The position numbers were made by a program, and so were the translations under genes. Shown one piece after another: positions 27,029-34,704 of a DNA stretch of 64,000 nt. Source of the DNA: Flavobacteriales bacterium UBA7468 (GTDB lineage Bacteria; Bacteroidota; Bacteroidia; Flavobacteriales_D; Crocinitomicaceae); NCBI GenBank assembly GCA_002478565.1, contig DLPC01000007.1, forward strand, positions 124,001 to 188,000, written 5' to 3'. The stretch's first letter is position 1. Every line of letters starts with the position of its first letter. Under the pieces are notes generated by a model. That model had not been told where the DNA came from. It made no database searches and saw only the letters and a list, made by a program, of their open reading frames with translations.

Positions 27029-27780
27029 TAGAAATCTCGGGGTTCGGAGGAATAGAATGGAATGTACCAACCCACGCGAAAACCAGTTTGGAGGTCGAGG
27101 CGAAGGGCAGTAGAGACAGGAATGTCGGGTTGGTCAAAGTTGATGGTGCGGCGGTTGTAGGTGAAGCCCTGTTGGAAGTAAAGCCCCGCATAAAAACTGT
27201 AAGAACCCCTGTTGTTGAGAAAAGAATAGCCCACAAATTGTTGGGTATTGAGGCCCGTGGTGAGGCGGTCATAGCCTTTTTTGTAGTCGAGTTCAATTTG
27301 TGGCACGACGTTGTCGTTGGTTTCTATGCGCAAATGATGAAGCATGTAGCCACTGCTCAGTTGAACTAAAATGCCGCTATTTTGATTGCGCTCGTTGAGT
27401 GGGAACAAACGCCCCACATACGCATTAGCGTGTACACCGCGTGCATAAACTAAAACTGAGGCAGGCATACCGATGTCGTTGGTAATGTTGCCATGGCTAT
27501 CAATCAAATGATCAAAAAGCCCTGTAAGTTTGACATTATCTGAAAACCAAAAGTCAGACTCTATGCCGAAACTCCAGTTGTTTTTGAGTTTGTAGCCAGC
27601 CGTCAAGCCCACTCTATTCATGTAGCCAAAGCGCTCAGCAAGATCTCCGCCAGAAAAAGCACCTCCGTAGTGTACGCCAACTACCGGGATAGAAACGCTT
27701 TGCGAACCCGAAACTTGAGCTGTTAAGAGAACACTCTGGGAAAAAGAGACTAAAAAAGCAATGGTTTTCAAATATTTCAT
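27019..27780 (-). CDS. Predicted outer-membrane beta-barrel protein
   Basis: A 253-aa protein from ATG 27780 (MKYLKTIAFLVSFSQSVLLTAQ signal). The mature part alternates hydrophobic and polar residues in probable strands: GGAFSGGDLAERFGYMNRVGLTAGYKLKNNWSFGIESDFWF, SFYAGLYFQQGFTYNRR and the closing LQTGFRVGWYIPFYSSEPRDFYYN. No family motif recognised; the composition resembles small surface barrel proteins often seen near gliding or secretion genes, though none are here. Its 3' end overlaps the ATPase gene by 10 bp. Confidence 0.65.
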   Translation of the reverse strand: MKYLKTIAFLVSFSQSVLLTAQVSGSQSVSIPVVGVHYGGAFSGGDLAERFGYMNRVGLTAGYKLKNNWSFGIESDFWFSDNVKLTGLFDHLIDSHGNITNDIGMPASVLVYARGVHANAYVGRLFPLNERNQNSGILVQLSSGYMLHHLRIETNDNVVPQIELDYKKGYDRLTTGLNTQQFVGYSFLNNRGSYSFYAGLYFQQGFTYNRRTINFDQPDIPVSTALRLDLQTGFRVGWYIPFYSSEPRDFYYN

Positions 27781-27881
27781 CAATTAAAATTAACAAAAAT
27801 TGAGCACTAAATCAGGTCCAATATTTAGGAGAACCCCATCCATAACTAGGATAACCTCAATTTATTTGAAACCCAGCCTCA

Positions 27882-27918
27882 TTTTTGACGTAAAACGGCA
27901 GGTATTTGAGTAACTTTA
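27882..27918 (+). promoter_or_regulatory. Candidate promoter for the small outer-membrane protein gene
   Basis: TTTTTG (27882-27887) and TAACTTTA (27911-27918, 7 of 8 to TAnnTTTG) are separated by 23 bp, within the range seen for Bacteroidota -33/-7 pairs. The 16-nt leader before ATG 27935 is A-rich. Confidence 0.4.
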
Positions 27919-27934
27919 AAATAAAAAACAAACA

Positions 27935-28453
27935 ATGAAAAAACTATTCACTCTTGTGGGCATCGTACTATCAGCAAATGCTTTTGCCCAGGGCTGGAAC
28001 TTTCAAGCTGGTATCGGAGGCCACCTTTGGAATATTTCTGAATCCGTTGGCTATGGCCTTAGCGTTAACGCCGGTACTACCTACGACTTCAACAAAGTAG
28101 TAGGTGCTCGCCTTGACTTCAACTACGACTTCGTGGGTGAAGAAAGAATCAAGCGTGCTGGACTACAAGCCAATTTCCACCTCATGCCGCTTTTAACAAA
28201 AGCTCCTAGCAAGTTTGGACTCGATTTCCATACAGGTTTGGGCTGGGCAAACAACAGCAATGCCCTCTACGATGACGGCTATTACTTCCGTGGCGACGAC
28301 GCCTGGAACCGTACATTCGGCCTTACACCTACCATGCAATTGAACGAAAAAACAATGCTGACGCTTGACTTTACCTTGAACAATAACAAGAAAACTGAAA
28401 GTCAAATGAAGAACTACGCCAACGCCATTTTTGGTATCCGTAGATCATTCTAA
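27935..28453 (+). CDS. Small outer-membrane beta-barrel (OmpA/OmpX-like) protein
   Basis: A 172-aa protein with signal peptide MKKLFTLVGIVLSANAFAQ and eight likely strands: WNFQAGIGGHLWNISE, GLSVNAGTTYDFNKVVGARLDFNYDF, AGLQANFHLMPLL, FGLDFHTGLGWANNS and the closing NYANAIFGIRRSF. This fits the porin-family/opacity-like small barrels of Bacteroidota. Function unknown. A strong hairpin terminator follows 36 bp after the stop codon, so this is a monocistronic unit, probably well expressed. Confidence 0.75.
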   Translation: MKKLFTLVGIVLSANAFAQGWNFQAGIGGHLWNISESVGYGLSVNAGTTYDFNKVVGARLDFNYDFVGEERIKRAGLQANFHLMPLLTKAPSKFGLDFHTGLGWANNSNALYDDGYYFRGDDAWNRTFGLTPTMQLNEKTMLTLDFTLNNNKKTESQMKNYANAIFGIRRSF

Positions 28454-28489
28454 AGATATACTGTAGCTTAGCTTCTAAGAACTAAAAAA

Positions 28490-28516
28490 GCCGTGCTCCA
28501 ATGAGCACGGCTTTTT
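28490..28516. terminator. Bidirectional rho-independent terminator
   Basis: A perfect 9-bp stem GCCGTGCTC / GAGCACGGC with a CAAT loop, preceded by AAAAA and followed by TTTTT. It lies between the convergent ends of the small barrel gene (28453) and the WecA-type gene (28540), so it can terminate both. It is the clearest terminator in the window. Confidence 0.95.
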
Positions 28517-28539
28517 AATTGAAACCAACTTTAAATTCT

Positions 28540-29637
28540 TTAACTTTTCTTTTTGGCAGCAACTACCTTTCTTACCTCGATGATGCGGCGTAGGTTGCGT
28601 AAATAAACGGAAAGAATAATCCCTATTCCAAAAAGTACAATCACGACAACCCACTGAGGGGCCGACACACAAGTTTGCCATACTAAAAGCAAAATACCCA
28701 CATTGAGCAGTACTATTATTGTTGAAGTCTTTTGGTGGTTCCAGCCGTGGTAGTCCATCAATAGGTGATGAATGTGCGTGCGGTCTGGGGCAAAGGGAGA
28801 CTTTCCTTCAGAGGCCCGGGCAATAAAAATACGAATAGAGTCAAAGACCGGAATGTAAAGTACCCCAATCAGTAAATGGGGCACATTGCTCGCATGCATG
28901 GTATTTACATAAACATTGAAATCAGAAGCCATCACCTCAATGACCATTGCCGACAAAATAAAACCAATAAACATAGAGCCGGTGTCGCCCATAAAGATTT
29001 TTTTGTCGGTGCTAAGGTTATAGCGTAAGAAAGCTAAAAACATGCCTACAAAAGCAAAGCAAACCATCATAAGCGTGTGTTCTTCACGATAAAAAGAGAA
29101 TATTCCAAAAAAACTAAAGAAAAAGGCGGCTAATGAAGTTGATAGGCCGTCGATGCCATCAATGAGATTAAAAGCGTTGATAAAAAAGATGACAACAACA
29201 AATGATAATGGGATAGAAACCCATAAAAAAATATGATGTATGCCGATGAAATCCCAAAGTTCTGTGATTTGAAAATCTGAAGACAAAAATAAGATAGACG
29301 TAGCCATAACCTGGCCTATGATTTTATTTTTTGGACCTACCCCAGTGAGGTCATCTTTGAGGCCAATCATAAAAATAATGAGTGCTGCAGGTATCAGGTA
29401 GTAGGCCCGGCCGCTTACAAAGAACTGCTCGGCGAAAGATAGTGCCAATACAAAAACGATGAAAAATGATACCCCGCCAAAACTCGGGACCATATTGGTA
29501 TGAGAAGAGCGCTCATTGCGCTTTTCAAACAGACGGCGCACTTTTACCACATTGATGATGACGGGAGTGAGGTAATAAGTGATAGCAAAACCACCGGTAA
29601 AAAATAAAATCAGGACAAAGGTAAGGTAGAGAGTCAT
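28540..29637 (-). CDS. Polyprenyl-phosphate N-acetylhexosamine-1-phosphate transferase (MraY/WecA/TagO family)
   Basis: A 365-aa inner-membrane protein with about eleven helices that loads a HexNAc-1-phosphate, usually GlcNAc-1-P, onto undecaprenyl phosphate to initiate a surface glycan. Signature motifs: FMIGLKDDLTGVGPKNKIIGQ (Mg-binding DD), NAFNLIDGIDGLSTS, FMGDTGSMFIGF and the C-terminal RTHIHHLL of the WecA-like branch. It lies 5 kb from the capsule-type locus, which contains no initiating transferase, so it is the likely initiator for that polymer (inference). It is downstream of the Kelch protein gene by 93 bp on the same strand. Confidence 0.9.
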   Translation of the reverse strand: MTLYLTFVLILFFTGGFAITYYLTPVIINVVKVRRLFEKRNERSSHTNMVPSFGGVSFFIVFVLALSFAEQFFVSGRAYYLIPAALIIFMIGLKDDLTGVGPKNKIIGQVMATSILFLSSDFQITELWDFIGIHHIFLWVSIPLSFVVVIFFINAFNLIDGIDGLSTSLAAFFFSFFGIFSFYREEHTLMMVCFAFVGMFLAFLRYNLSTDKKIFMGDTGSMFIGFILSAMVIEVMASDFNVYVNTMHASNVPHLLIGVLYIPVFDSIRIFIARASEGKSPFAPDRTHIHHLLMDYHGWNHQKTSTIIVLLNVGILLLVWQTCVSAPQWVVVIVLFGIGIILSVYLRNLRRIIEVRKVVAAKKKS

Positions 29638-29730
29638 GAATGTTGGAGAGTGTTTGTAATACTAAGATGCAAAGATCGGGCCAAGGGTTGCCTTTGCACG
29701 CCAATTAAATTAAGAGAATTGAATCTTCCC

Positions 29731-31128
29731 TTATTTTTCAGCATCGATTTCAATTTGCGAACCCCAATTGATGACTTTCATGCGCTTGTCTTTGGGGTGC
29801 TTTGTCTCAAATAAAATATGGTCTACGTCGACTGCCGTTAGTAAAGCAATTTTGGTGCGCAGGGCTTTGATGAAACTTTCTCGTCGTTTTTTGAGCGTTT
29901 CGTAGGAAAGCTCTTCTTCATCGAAGAGGTCATTGAGCGCTGACAATTCAATACTTTGATGTTTTTCGATGAGCACCAAGCATTTCCACTCGAGTTCAGA
30001 GAAGTCTTCAGGGTGTAGAACGGCATTTCGGCGCTTGAACCAATCTGTTTTATGAACCCTTCTGATATAAAATAAGAGCAGGAACAGAATTAAATTGAGG
30101 GTAAGTGATAGCCAAAGGTAGGTATCTGCAGCTACCATCTTGAGCAGCGATACTTTTTTAAAGAAATACTGCTCTTGCGGTGCTTGACCATTGGTCAGTT
30201 GTGTGAGATTTATGACTGAAGCGAAATATTGGGTATCATTGGTGCCTTTTTTAAGAAGCAAAAATTGTGTCTCGTTGAAGTTCGGTAGGATGGCTTGGTA
30301 GGTTAAGAAATTAGGGCTCTGGTAATAGTAGATCTTATTTTTGTTGATATCTGTATGCACCAAATACTCCTTACTCGAAAACCAAGTAGTCGGTAACAAA
30401 CCAATTGGATTGATGCCTAGAGCTAAGTTTTCATAGAAAGGATTGAGGTCTCCTTCCTTTTTCCAAAGTTGTGTCAGAAAATCAAAAGACCAGATATCTA
30501 GTACTATTTCGTCGTGGTATCCCCTGCGGCCAACTCCGCCCCACATGTAGAGTTTATTGCCAATCAATTGATGCTGGGCTCCTTGTCTTGACCCTGGCCT
30601 GATATCGTAATTTTTATTGACCACCTCAAACCACTCAAGGGCTCCTTTCTCAAAATAGGTAATGAGGTTTTTGGTTCTGAAATAGCCATAGCCCCCAAAA
30701 AAGTGCACCTTATTTTTGTAAGTAAAGACTGCTGCACCATATTGGTTTTTGTGCGCATAAGAGTGGTCGATGCGCTTGAGGGTGTCGTTGGTCAGTTGAT
30801 AGACAATTCCACACCCTTTTTCAATTAAATAAATATGCTCCTTATCTTCGGCTTGAACCAAATATTCATGTTTTAATTGAGACCACGGAAGCTCGGACTG
30901 AACTACGAGCCGGTGCTTGAACCACATTTGCTGACGCAATGAGTAACGCCAATAAAATGTGGAGTCGTCAAAGAGGTAATAACTCTGGTTGCTGGGGTTG
31001 TAGCAGCTCAGTACTTGTTGAGAAACAACGACGCGCTTCTTGCCTGGCAGTGCTTTTTGAGCCTGCAAGGTTGAAGGAGCATAAACAAGTATCAGATAAA
31101 GCGCTACAAGATTTTTAAAAATCTTCAT
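29731..31128 (-). CDS. Membrane-spanning Kelch-propeller protein with cytoplasmic winged-helix-like domain
   Basis: A 465-aa protein of unrecognised family. Residues 1-24 form a signal sequence. Residues of about 45-320 contain Kelch-like blades (KVHFFGGYGYFRTKNLITYF, NKLYMWGGVGRRGYHDEIVLDIWSFDFLTQLWKK). A single transmembrane helix (LWLSLTLNLILFLLLFYI, about 338-355) is followed by a basic RRVHK stop-transfer and a 110-residue cytoplasmic part. That part resembles a winged helix: helix ELEWKCLVLIEKH, helix LSALNDLF, a basic recognition-type helix SYETLKKRRESFIKALRTKI, then a hairpin ILFETKHPKDKRMKVINW. A one-component transmembrane regulator sensing a glycan is the hypothesis. Gene neighbour is the WecA-type transferase. 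Confidence 0.7.
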   Translation of the reverse strand: MKIFKNLVALYLILVYAPSTLQAQKALPGKKRVVVSQQVLSCYNPSNQSYYLFDDSTFYWRYSLRQQMWFKHRLVVQSELPWSQLKHEYLVQAEDKEHIYLIEKGCGIVYQLTNDTLKRIDHSYAHKNQYGAAVFTYKNKVHFFGGYGYFRTKNLITYFEKGALEWFEVVNKNYDIRPGSRQGAQHQLIGNKLYMWGGVGRRGYHDEIVLDIWSFDFLTQLWKKEGDLNPFYENLALGINPIGLLPTTWFSSKEYLVHTDINKNKIYYYQSPNFLTYQAILPNFNETQFLLLKKGTNDTQYFASVINLTQLTNGQAPQEQYFFKKVSLLKMVAADTYLWLSLTLNLILFLLLFYIRRVHKTDWFKRRNAVLHPEDFSELEWKCLVLIEKHQSIELSALNDLFDEEELSYETLKKRRESFIKALRTKIALLTAVDVDHILFETKHPKDKRMKVINWGSQIEIDAEK

Positions 31129-31142
31129 GTAGTCTATAGTTG

Positions 31143-31158
31143 AAGGCCCACAGGCCTT
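31143..31158 (-). other. Short inverted repeat between pgi and the Kelch gene
   Basis: AAGGCC-CACA-GGCCTT forms a perfect 6-bp hairpin, 15 bp before the ATG of the Kelch gene. There is no T-tract, so it is not a convincing terminator; in the transcript it could affect ribosome access. Confidence 0.4.
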
Positions 31159-31165
31159 GGGTTAC

Positions 31166-32803
31166 TTAGCTGAGGTATTTTTTCAGTAAAAAAGTGGTGG
31201 AAGCATCGTGCGCTGCCACTTGTTTGGTTTCGATGTCTTCGAGGATGCTGTTGGCCAATTGCTTGCCCAACTCAACCCCCCATTGGTCGTAACTAAAAAT
31301 ATTCCAAATGATACCCTGCACAAATAGCTTGTGTTCGTAGATCGCAATCAATGCACCTACGCTGGCAGGCGTCAGTTTTTCAATCAAAAGCGTGTTGGTT
31401 GGCTTGTTGCCAGTAAATACTTTAAAGGGCACCAAAGCGGCAGTTTTTTCTTCGCTGAGGCCCTGCTTTGCAAATTCCTCTTTCACTTGCTTTTCGGTTT
31501 TTCCCATGAGCAAGGCTTCGGTTTGGGCAAAGAAGTTAGACATCAGTTTGTCGTGGTGATCTTTATTGCCGTACAACGAATGCTTGAAACCAATAAAATC
31601 GGTTGGGATCAGTTTGGTGCCTTGATGGATCAGCTGAAAGAAAGCATGCTGAGAATTGGTGCCGGGCTCGCCCCAAACGATTGTTCCGGTTTGATACTGT
31701 ACGGGCTTGCCGTCGCGGCCAACGCGCTTGCCATTGCTTTCCATGATGCCTTGTTGTAGGTAAGGCACGAGTTTTTGCAAATATTGGTTGTAAGGGATTA
31801 TGGCTTCCGTTTCAGCACCATAAAAGTTGTTGTACCAAATGCTCAACAAAGCCAAGACCACAGGCATATTTTGCTCAAATGGAGCCGTTTTGAAATGCGT
31901 GTCCATGTCTTGGGCACCTTTGAGTAAATTTTCAAAATGTGTGGGGCCAACCGCCAAGCTGATAGACAAACCAACGGCACTCCATAAAGAAAAGCGCCCC
32001 CCTACCCAATCCCACATCGGGAAGATATTTTCTGGCGCAATGCCGAATGCTTGCACTTTTTGCAAGTTGGTAGAAACCGCCACAAAGTGCTTGGCAACAT
32101 CTTGCTGGCTGGCCTTTTGCAAGAACCAACTGCGAATGGTTTGCGCATTGGTGAGTGTTTCTTGGGTCGTAAACGTTTTGGAAACAATGACAAAAAGCGT
32201 AGTTTCTGGGTTGACTAATTTGAGTATTTCCTGAACATGGTCTCCGTCGATGTTTGAGATAAAATGCACATTTAGGTGGTTCTTGTAATATTTAAGGGCT
32301 TCTACCATCATGGCAGGCCCTAAATCTGAGCCGCCTATGCCAATATTGACCACATCTGTGATGGCTTTGCCGGTATATCCTTTGTGTGTGCCTGAAATAA
32401 TACTATGTGAAAACGCTGCAATTTTAGCTTGCACAGCATGGATTTCAGGTAAAATATCCTTGCCATCTACTAAAATTGGTTCGGTTTGTTTGCTGCGCAA
32501 AGCCGTATGAAGCACTGCCCTATTTTCAGTCTGATTGATGAGGCCACCTTCAAAATATTGTTCAATGGCGCTTTTTAAATCTACTTCAGCGGCCAACTCT
32601 TGCAACAAAGCCATGGTTTCAGCAGTGGCAATATTCTTAGAGTAGTCTAGTAGGAAGTCTTGCCATTCTAGATGCATATTTTGTGCACGCGAAGCATCTG
32701 CTGCAAAAAGATCTTGCATCTGCACGCTTTTCATTTGCTCAAAGTGCGCTTGCAACTTTTGCCAAGCAGCGGTTTGTGTGGGGTTTATTGTTGGGAGTGC
32801 CAT
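31166..32803 (-). CDS. pgi: Glucose-6-phosphate isomerase
   Basis: Interconverts glucose-6-phosphate and fructose-6-phosphate in glycolysis and supplies hexose phosphates for nucleotide sugars. The 545-aa length is typical. Motifs: GIGGSDLGPAMM (sugar-phosphate binding), SKTFTTQETLTNA, VGGRFSLWSAVGL, the catalytic-Glu region WGEPGTNSQHAFFQLIHQGT, and the C-terminal signature DQWGVELGKQLA. It starts at ATG 32803 and sits downstream of a pair of palindromes at 32890-32938 that could control it. Confidence 0.96.
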   Translation of the reverse strand: MALPTINPTQTAAWQKLQAHFEQMKSVQMQDLFAADASRAQNMHLEWQDFLLDYSKNIATAETMALLQELAAEVDLKSAIEQYFEGGLINQTENRAVLHTALRSKQTEPILVDGKDILPEIHAVQAKIAAFSHSIISGTHKGYTGKAITDVVNIGIGGSDLGPAMMVEALKYYKNHLNVHFISNIDGDHVQEILKLVNPETTLFVIVSKTFTTQETLTNAQTIRSWFLQKASQQDVAKHFVAVSTNLQKVQAFGIAPENIFPMWDWVGGRFSLWSAVGLSISLAVGPTHFENLLKGAQDMDTHFKTAPFEQNMPVVLALLSIWYNNFYGAETEAIIPYNQYLQKLVPYLQQGIMESNGKRVGRDGKPVQYQTGTIVWGEPGTNSQHAFFQLIHQGTKLIPTDFIGFKHSLYGNKDHHDKLMSNFFAQTEALLMGKTEKQVKEEFAKQGLSEEKTAALVPFKVFTGNKPTNTLLIEKLTPASVGALIAIYEHKLFVQGIIWNIFSYDQWGVELGKQLANSILEDIETKQVAAHDASTTFLLKKYLS

Positions 32804-32889
32804 TTCTCTTTCTTATTTTACTTATATCTGCTATATGTGAATCTAATTCCCAAATTACATGTTTTTATGCGGCGAAACGCTTTCAATTT

Positions 32890-32938
32890 TGCACTTAAAC
32901 AGTGCATTTTTAATTATTTTTTGCACTATAACAGTGCA
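32890..32938. promoter_or_regulatory. Pair of operator-like palindromes upstream of pgi
   Basis: Two sites of the form TGCACT-N5-AGTGCA (32890-32906 and 32922-32938), each with a perfect 6-bp inverted repeat and similar spacers (TAAAC, ATAAC). Their starts are exactly 32 bp apart, about three helical turns, which is what two dimer sites on the same DNA face would show. They lie about 85 bp before the pgi start and just beyond the stop codon of the DUF4143 ATPase gene. Confidence 0.6.
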
Positions 32939-32949
32939 TTTTGCGGCAC

Positions 32950-34146
32950 TTAATACATGAACCCAAAAAGCCATAAGGGTATTTTGTTTTGAAAGCCAAA
33001 TTCGATGTCGTCGGCAACTACATAGGAATTTTCTAGCGCTGCAATTTGTTTTCGGGTTTTATGCTTCCCTCCTATTTCAAAAAAATAGGTGTCGTCTACT
33101 TTAAAATCAGTTGCTGCGGTATAGCTAACCCGGTGCTGATAACTGATTTGATTGATAAAAAACGTTTCTCTTTTATTGCCAATGTTTGCATTTTGTTTGG
33201 CCAGCAAATGAATGAGGTTGGTGTTATCTAAATAGACCTTTACCGGTTTTTGAAGCCTACTGATACCAAAAGCATCTTTATAGAGGTTACGCGTCAAACC
33301 TATTTCTGATAAATAATGTAAATAAGACAAGAGTGTGGCCCGATTGATATTTATCTTTTCACTCAGTTTACTCACGTTGGGCATAAAAGGAACTGATTCT
33401 GCGATAATGACTAAGAGTTGCTTGACTTTCGTTACATAAGCCAATTCTACACCCCTCAATTGGGGCAATTCAATCTCTAATATCATATTGATGACCTCGC
33501 CTAAGCGAATTTCATATAAGTCAGGCTGCTCTTGATAGTAAGGATAATACCCTTGCTTTAAATAGGTTTCGAAATACTGAAACGGTTTAATTTGCTGATT
33601 TATTTTTTGGGCTTCATGGACATGATTGCTCAAAATTTGCTCAAGCGAAAGAATTTCAAAATTGATACCGGTTTCCATTCGCAAATATTCTCGAAAAGAA
33701 AATCCTTGCATTTCATAGACAACGGCTCTTCGGCTTAAATCGGCTCTCGCGTTTAATATTTCTAATAAAGATGAACCTGTAAAAACAACTTTCAATTCAG
33801 GATACGCATCATAGATATTCTTAAGCACTTGCGACCAATTCTGCAATTTATGAACTTCGTCGATAAAAAGATGTTTGCCGCCTTTTCTTGAAAAGTCATC
33901 TACTAAATCCATCAAGGAATTGGAATTGAACCAAATTGCATCTAAACTAATGTAGAGGGTCTGCGCTAATTGATCGGCTAAATGGAGTTTAATATATTGC
34001 AAAAGCAGGGTTGTTTTACCAATACCCCTTGCTCCTTTTATCCCAATCAACCTGGCTTCCCAATTGACTTTATGCATCGTATCACGAACAAAGTCTGTAG
34101 AAGTGGCGCCTAATTTATTATAAAAATGACCTACTAAAGCCTCCAT
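32950..34146 (-). CDS. AAA ATPase with DUF4143-type C-terminal domain (second copy, divergent subtype)
   Basis: A 398-aa protein. Walker A GARGIGKT at residues 38-45, Walker B KHLFIDEVHK near 91-100, then VFTGSSLLEILNARADLSRRAVVYEMQGFSFREYL, typical of the AAA_14 group. The C-terminal half has an HTH-like stretch (VSKLSEKININRATLLSYLHYLSEIGLTRNL) and ends with ISYQHRVSYTAATDFKVDDTYFFEIGGK, where the nuclease-like motif seen in the other DUF4143 protein is weaker. Sequence similarity to the 25.9-kb copy is low, so it is a separate acquisition rather than a recent duplication. Function unknown. Confidence 0.87.
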   Translation of the reverse strand: MEALVGHFYNKLGATSTDFVRDTMHKVNWEARLIGIKGARGIGKTTLLLQYIKLHLADQLAQTLYISLDAIWFNSNSLMDLVDDFSRKGGKHLFIDEVHKLQNWSQVLKNIYDAYPELKVVFTGSSLLEILNARADLSRRAVVYEMQGFSFREYLRMETGINFEILSLEQILSNHVHEAQKINQQIKPFQYFETYLKQGYYPYYQEQPDLYEIRLGEVINMILEIELPQLRGVELAYVTKVKQLLVIIAESVPFMPNVSKLSEKININRATLLSYLHYLSEIGLTRNLYKDAFGISRLQKPVKVYLDNTNLIHLLAKQNANIGNKRETFFINQISYQHRVSYTAATDFKVDDTYFFEIGGKHKTRKQIAALENSYVVADDIEFGFQNKIPLWLFGFMY

Positions 34147-34164
34147 TTTGTTTACCTAAGTAAG

Positions 34165-34172
34165 CAAATATA
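34165..34172 (-). promoter_or_regulatory. Bacteroidota -7 promoter element for the second DUF4143 ATPase gene
   Basis: On the minus strand TATATTTG, a perfect TAnnTTTG match, 18 bp before ATG 34146. Confidence 0.45.
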
Positions 34173-34218
34173 TCCATTTTTTGTATACTCCACTAAACAT
34201 TTTCAGCATTTCGAGCAA

Positions 34219-34686
34219 TCACCTCCCAAAATCGTCTTGTACACGAATGATATCGTTTTCGTCTGAGGGTTGTGCGGCATCTGTATGCTGCCAAATTTCT
34301 GCAATAATGGCCTGCTTTTCCAGACCAATCAGGCGGTGGCGTTCGCCTTGAGCCAATTTAATGGTTTCGCCTACTTGATACACCACGAGCTCGCCTTCTT
34401 CATCTGTTGGGCTGCGCTTCACGGCCACTGGCCCTTCTACTACCTTCCAAATCTCAGCTCGGCGGTTGTGGTATTGCCAAGACAACCTTTGGTTGGGCGC
34501 CACCAGCAAAATCTTTGGGCTCAGTTTCCCACCAATGGTGAGTGTATTGACATCCAAGCCATCAAAAAAAGTATCGGCAAATAGTTGCGCTTGTGTTTCA
34601 TCGATGACATAAAACCCACCCCACGGCCTTGTGAGGTCTGAGTCAATGACGTTGAATTTTTGTAGTAAAGTTTCGACGTTGTTCAT
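34219..34686 (-). CDS. Cupin phosphosugar isomerase-like protein (mannose-6-phosphate isomerase type II C-domain family)
   Basis: A 155-aa single-domain cupin: RPWGGFYVIDETQAQLFADTFF, the core PNQRLSWQYHNRRAEIWKVVEGPVAV, GETIKLAQGERHRLIGLEKQAIIAEIW. This matches the cupin half of type II phosphomannose isomerase/guanylyltransferases, often annotated as phosphoheptose isomerase in Bacteroidota. A metal-binding His is expected in QYHNRRAE and another in GERHRL. It is the last gene of the leftward polysaccharide operon, 18 bp after the HTH gene, and may supply mannose-type precursors, though no GDP-mannose pyrophosphorylase is present. Confidence 0.8.
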   Translation of the reverse strand: MNNVETLLQKFNVIDSDLTRPWGGFYVIDETQAQLFADTFFDGLDVNTLTIGGKLSPKILLVAPNQRLSWQYHNRRAEIWKVVEGPVAVKRSPTDEEGELVVYQVGETIKLAQGERHRLIGLEKQAIIAEIWQHTDAAQPSDENDIIRVQDDFGR

Positions 34687-34704
34687 TGTTATTTTTTTAG
34701 TCGT

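Noticed and set aside
31143..31158. Rho-independent terminator after pgi
   Set aside because: The hairpin has no following T-tract on the minus strand; kept only as an inverted repeat.
32804..32949. Small gene in the pgi-ATPase gap
   Set aside because: Frames here run into pgi antisense and contain the two palindromes; no plausible start or composition.
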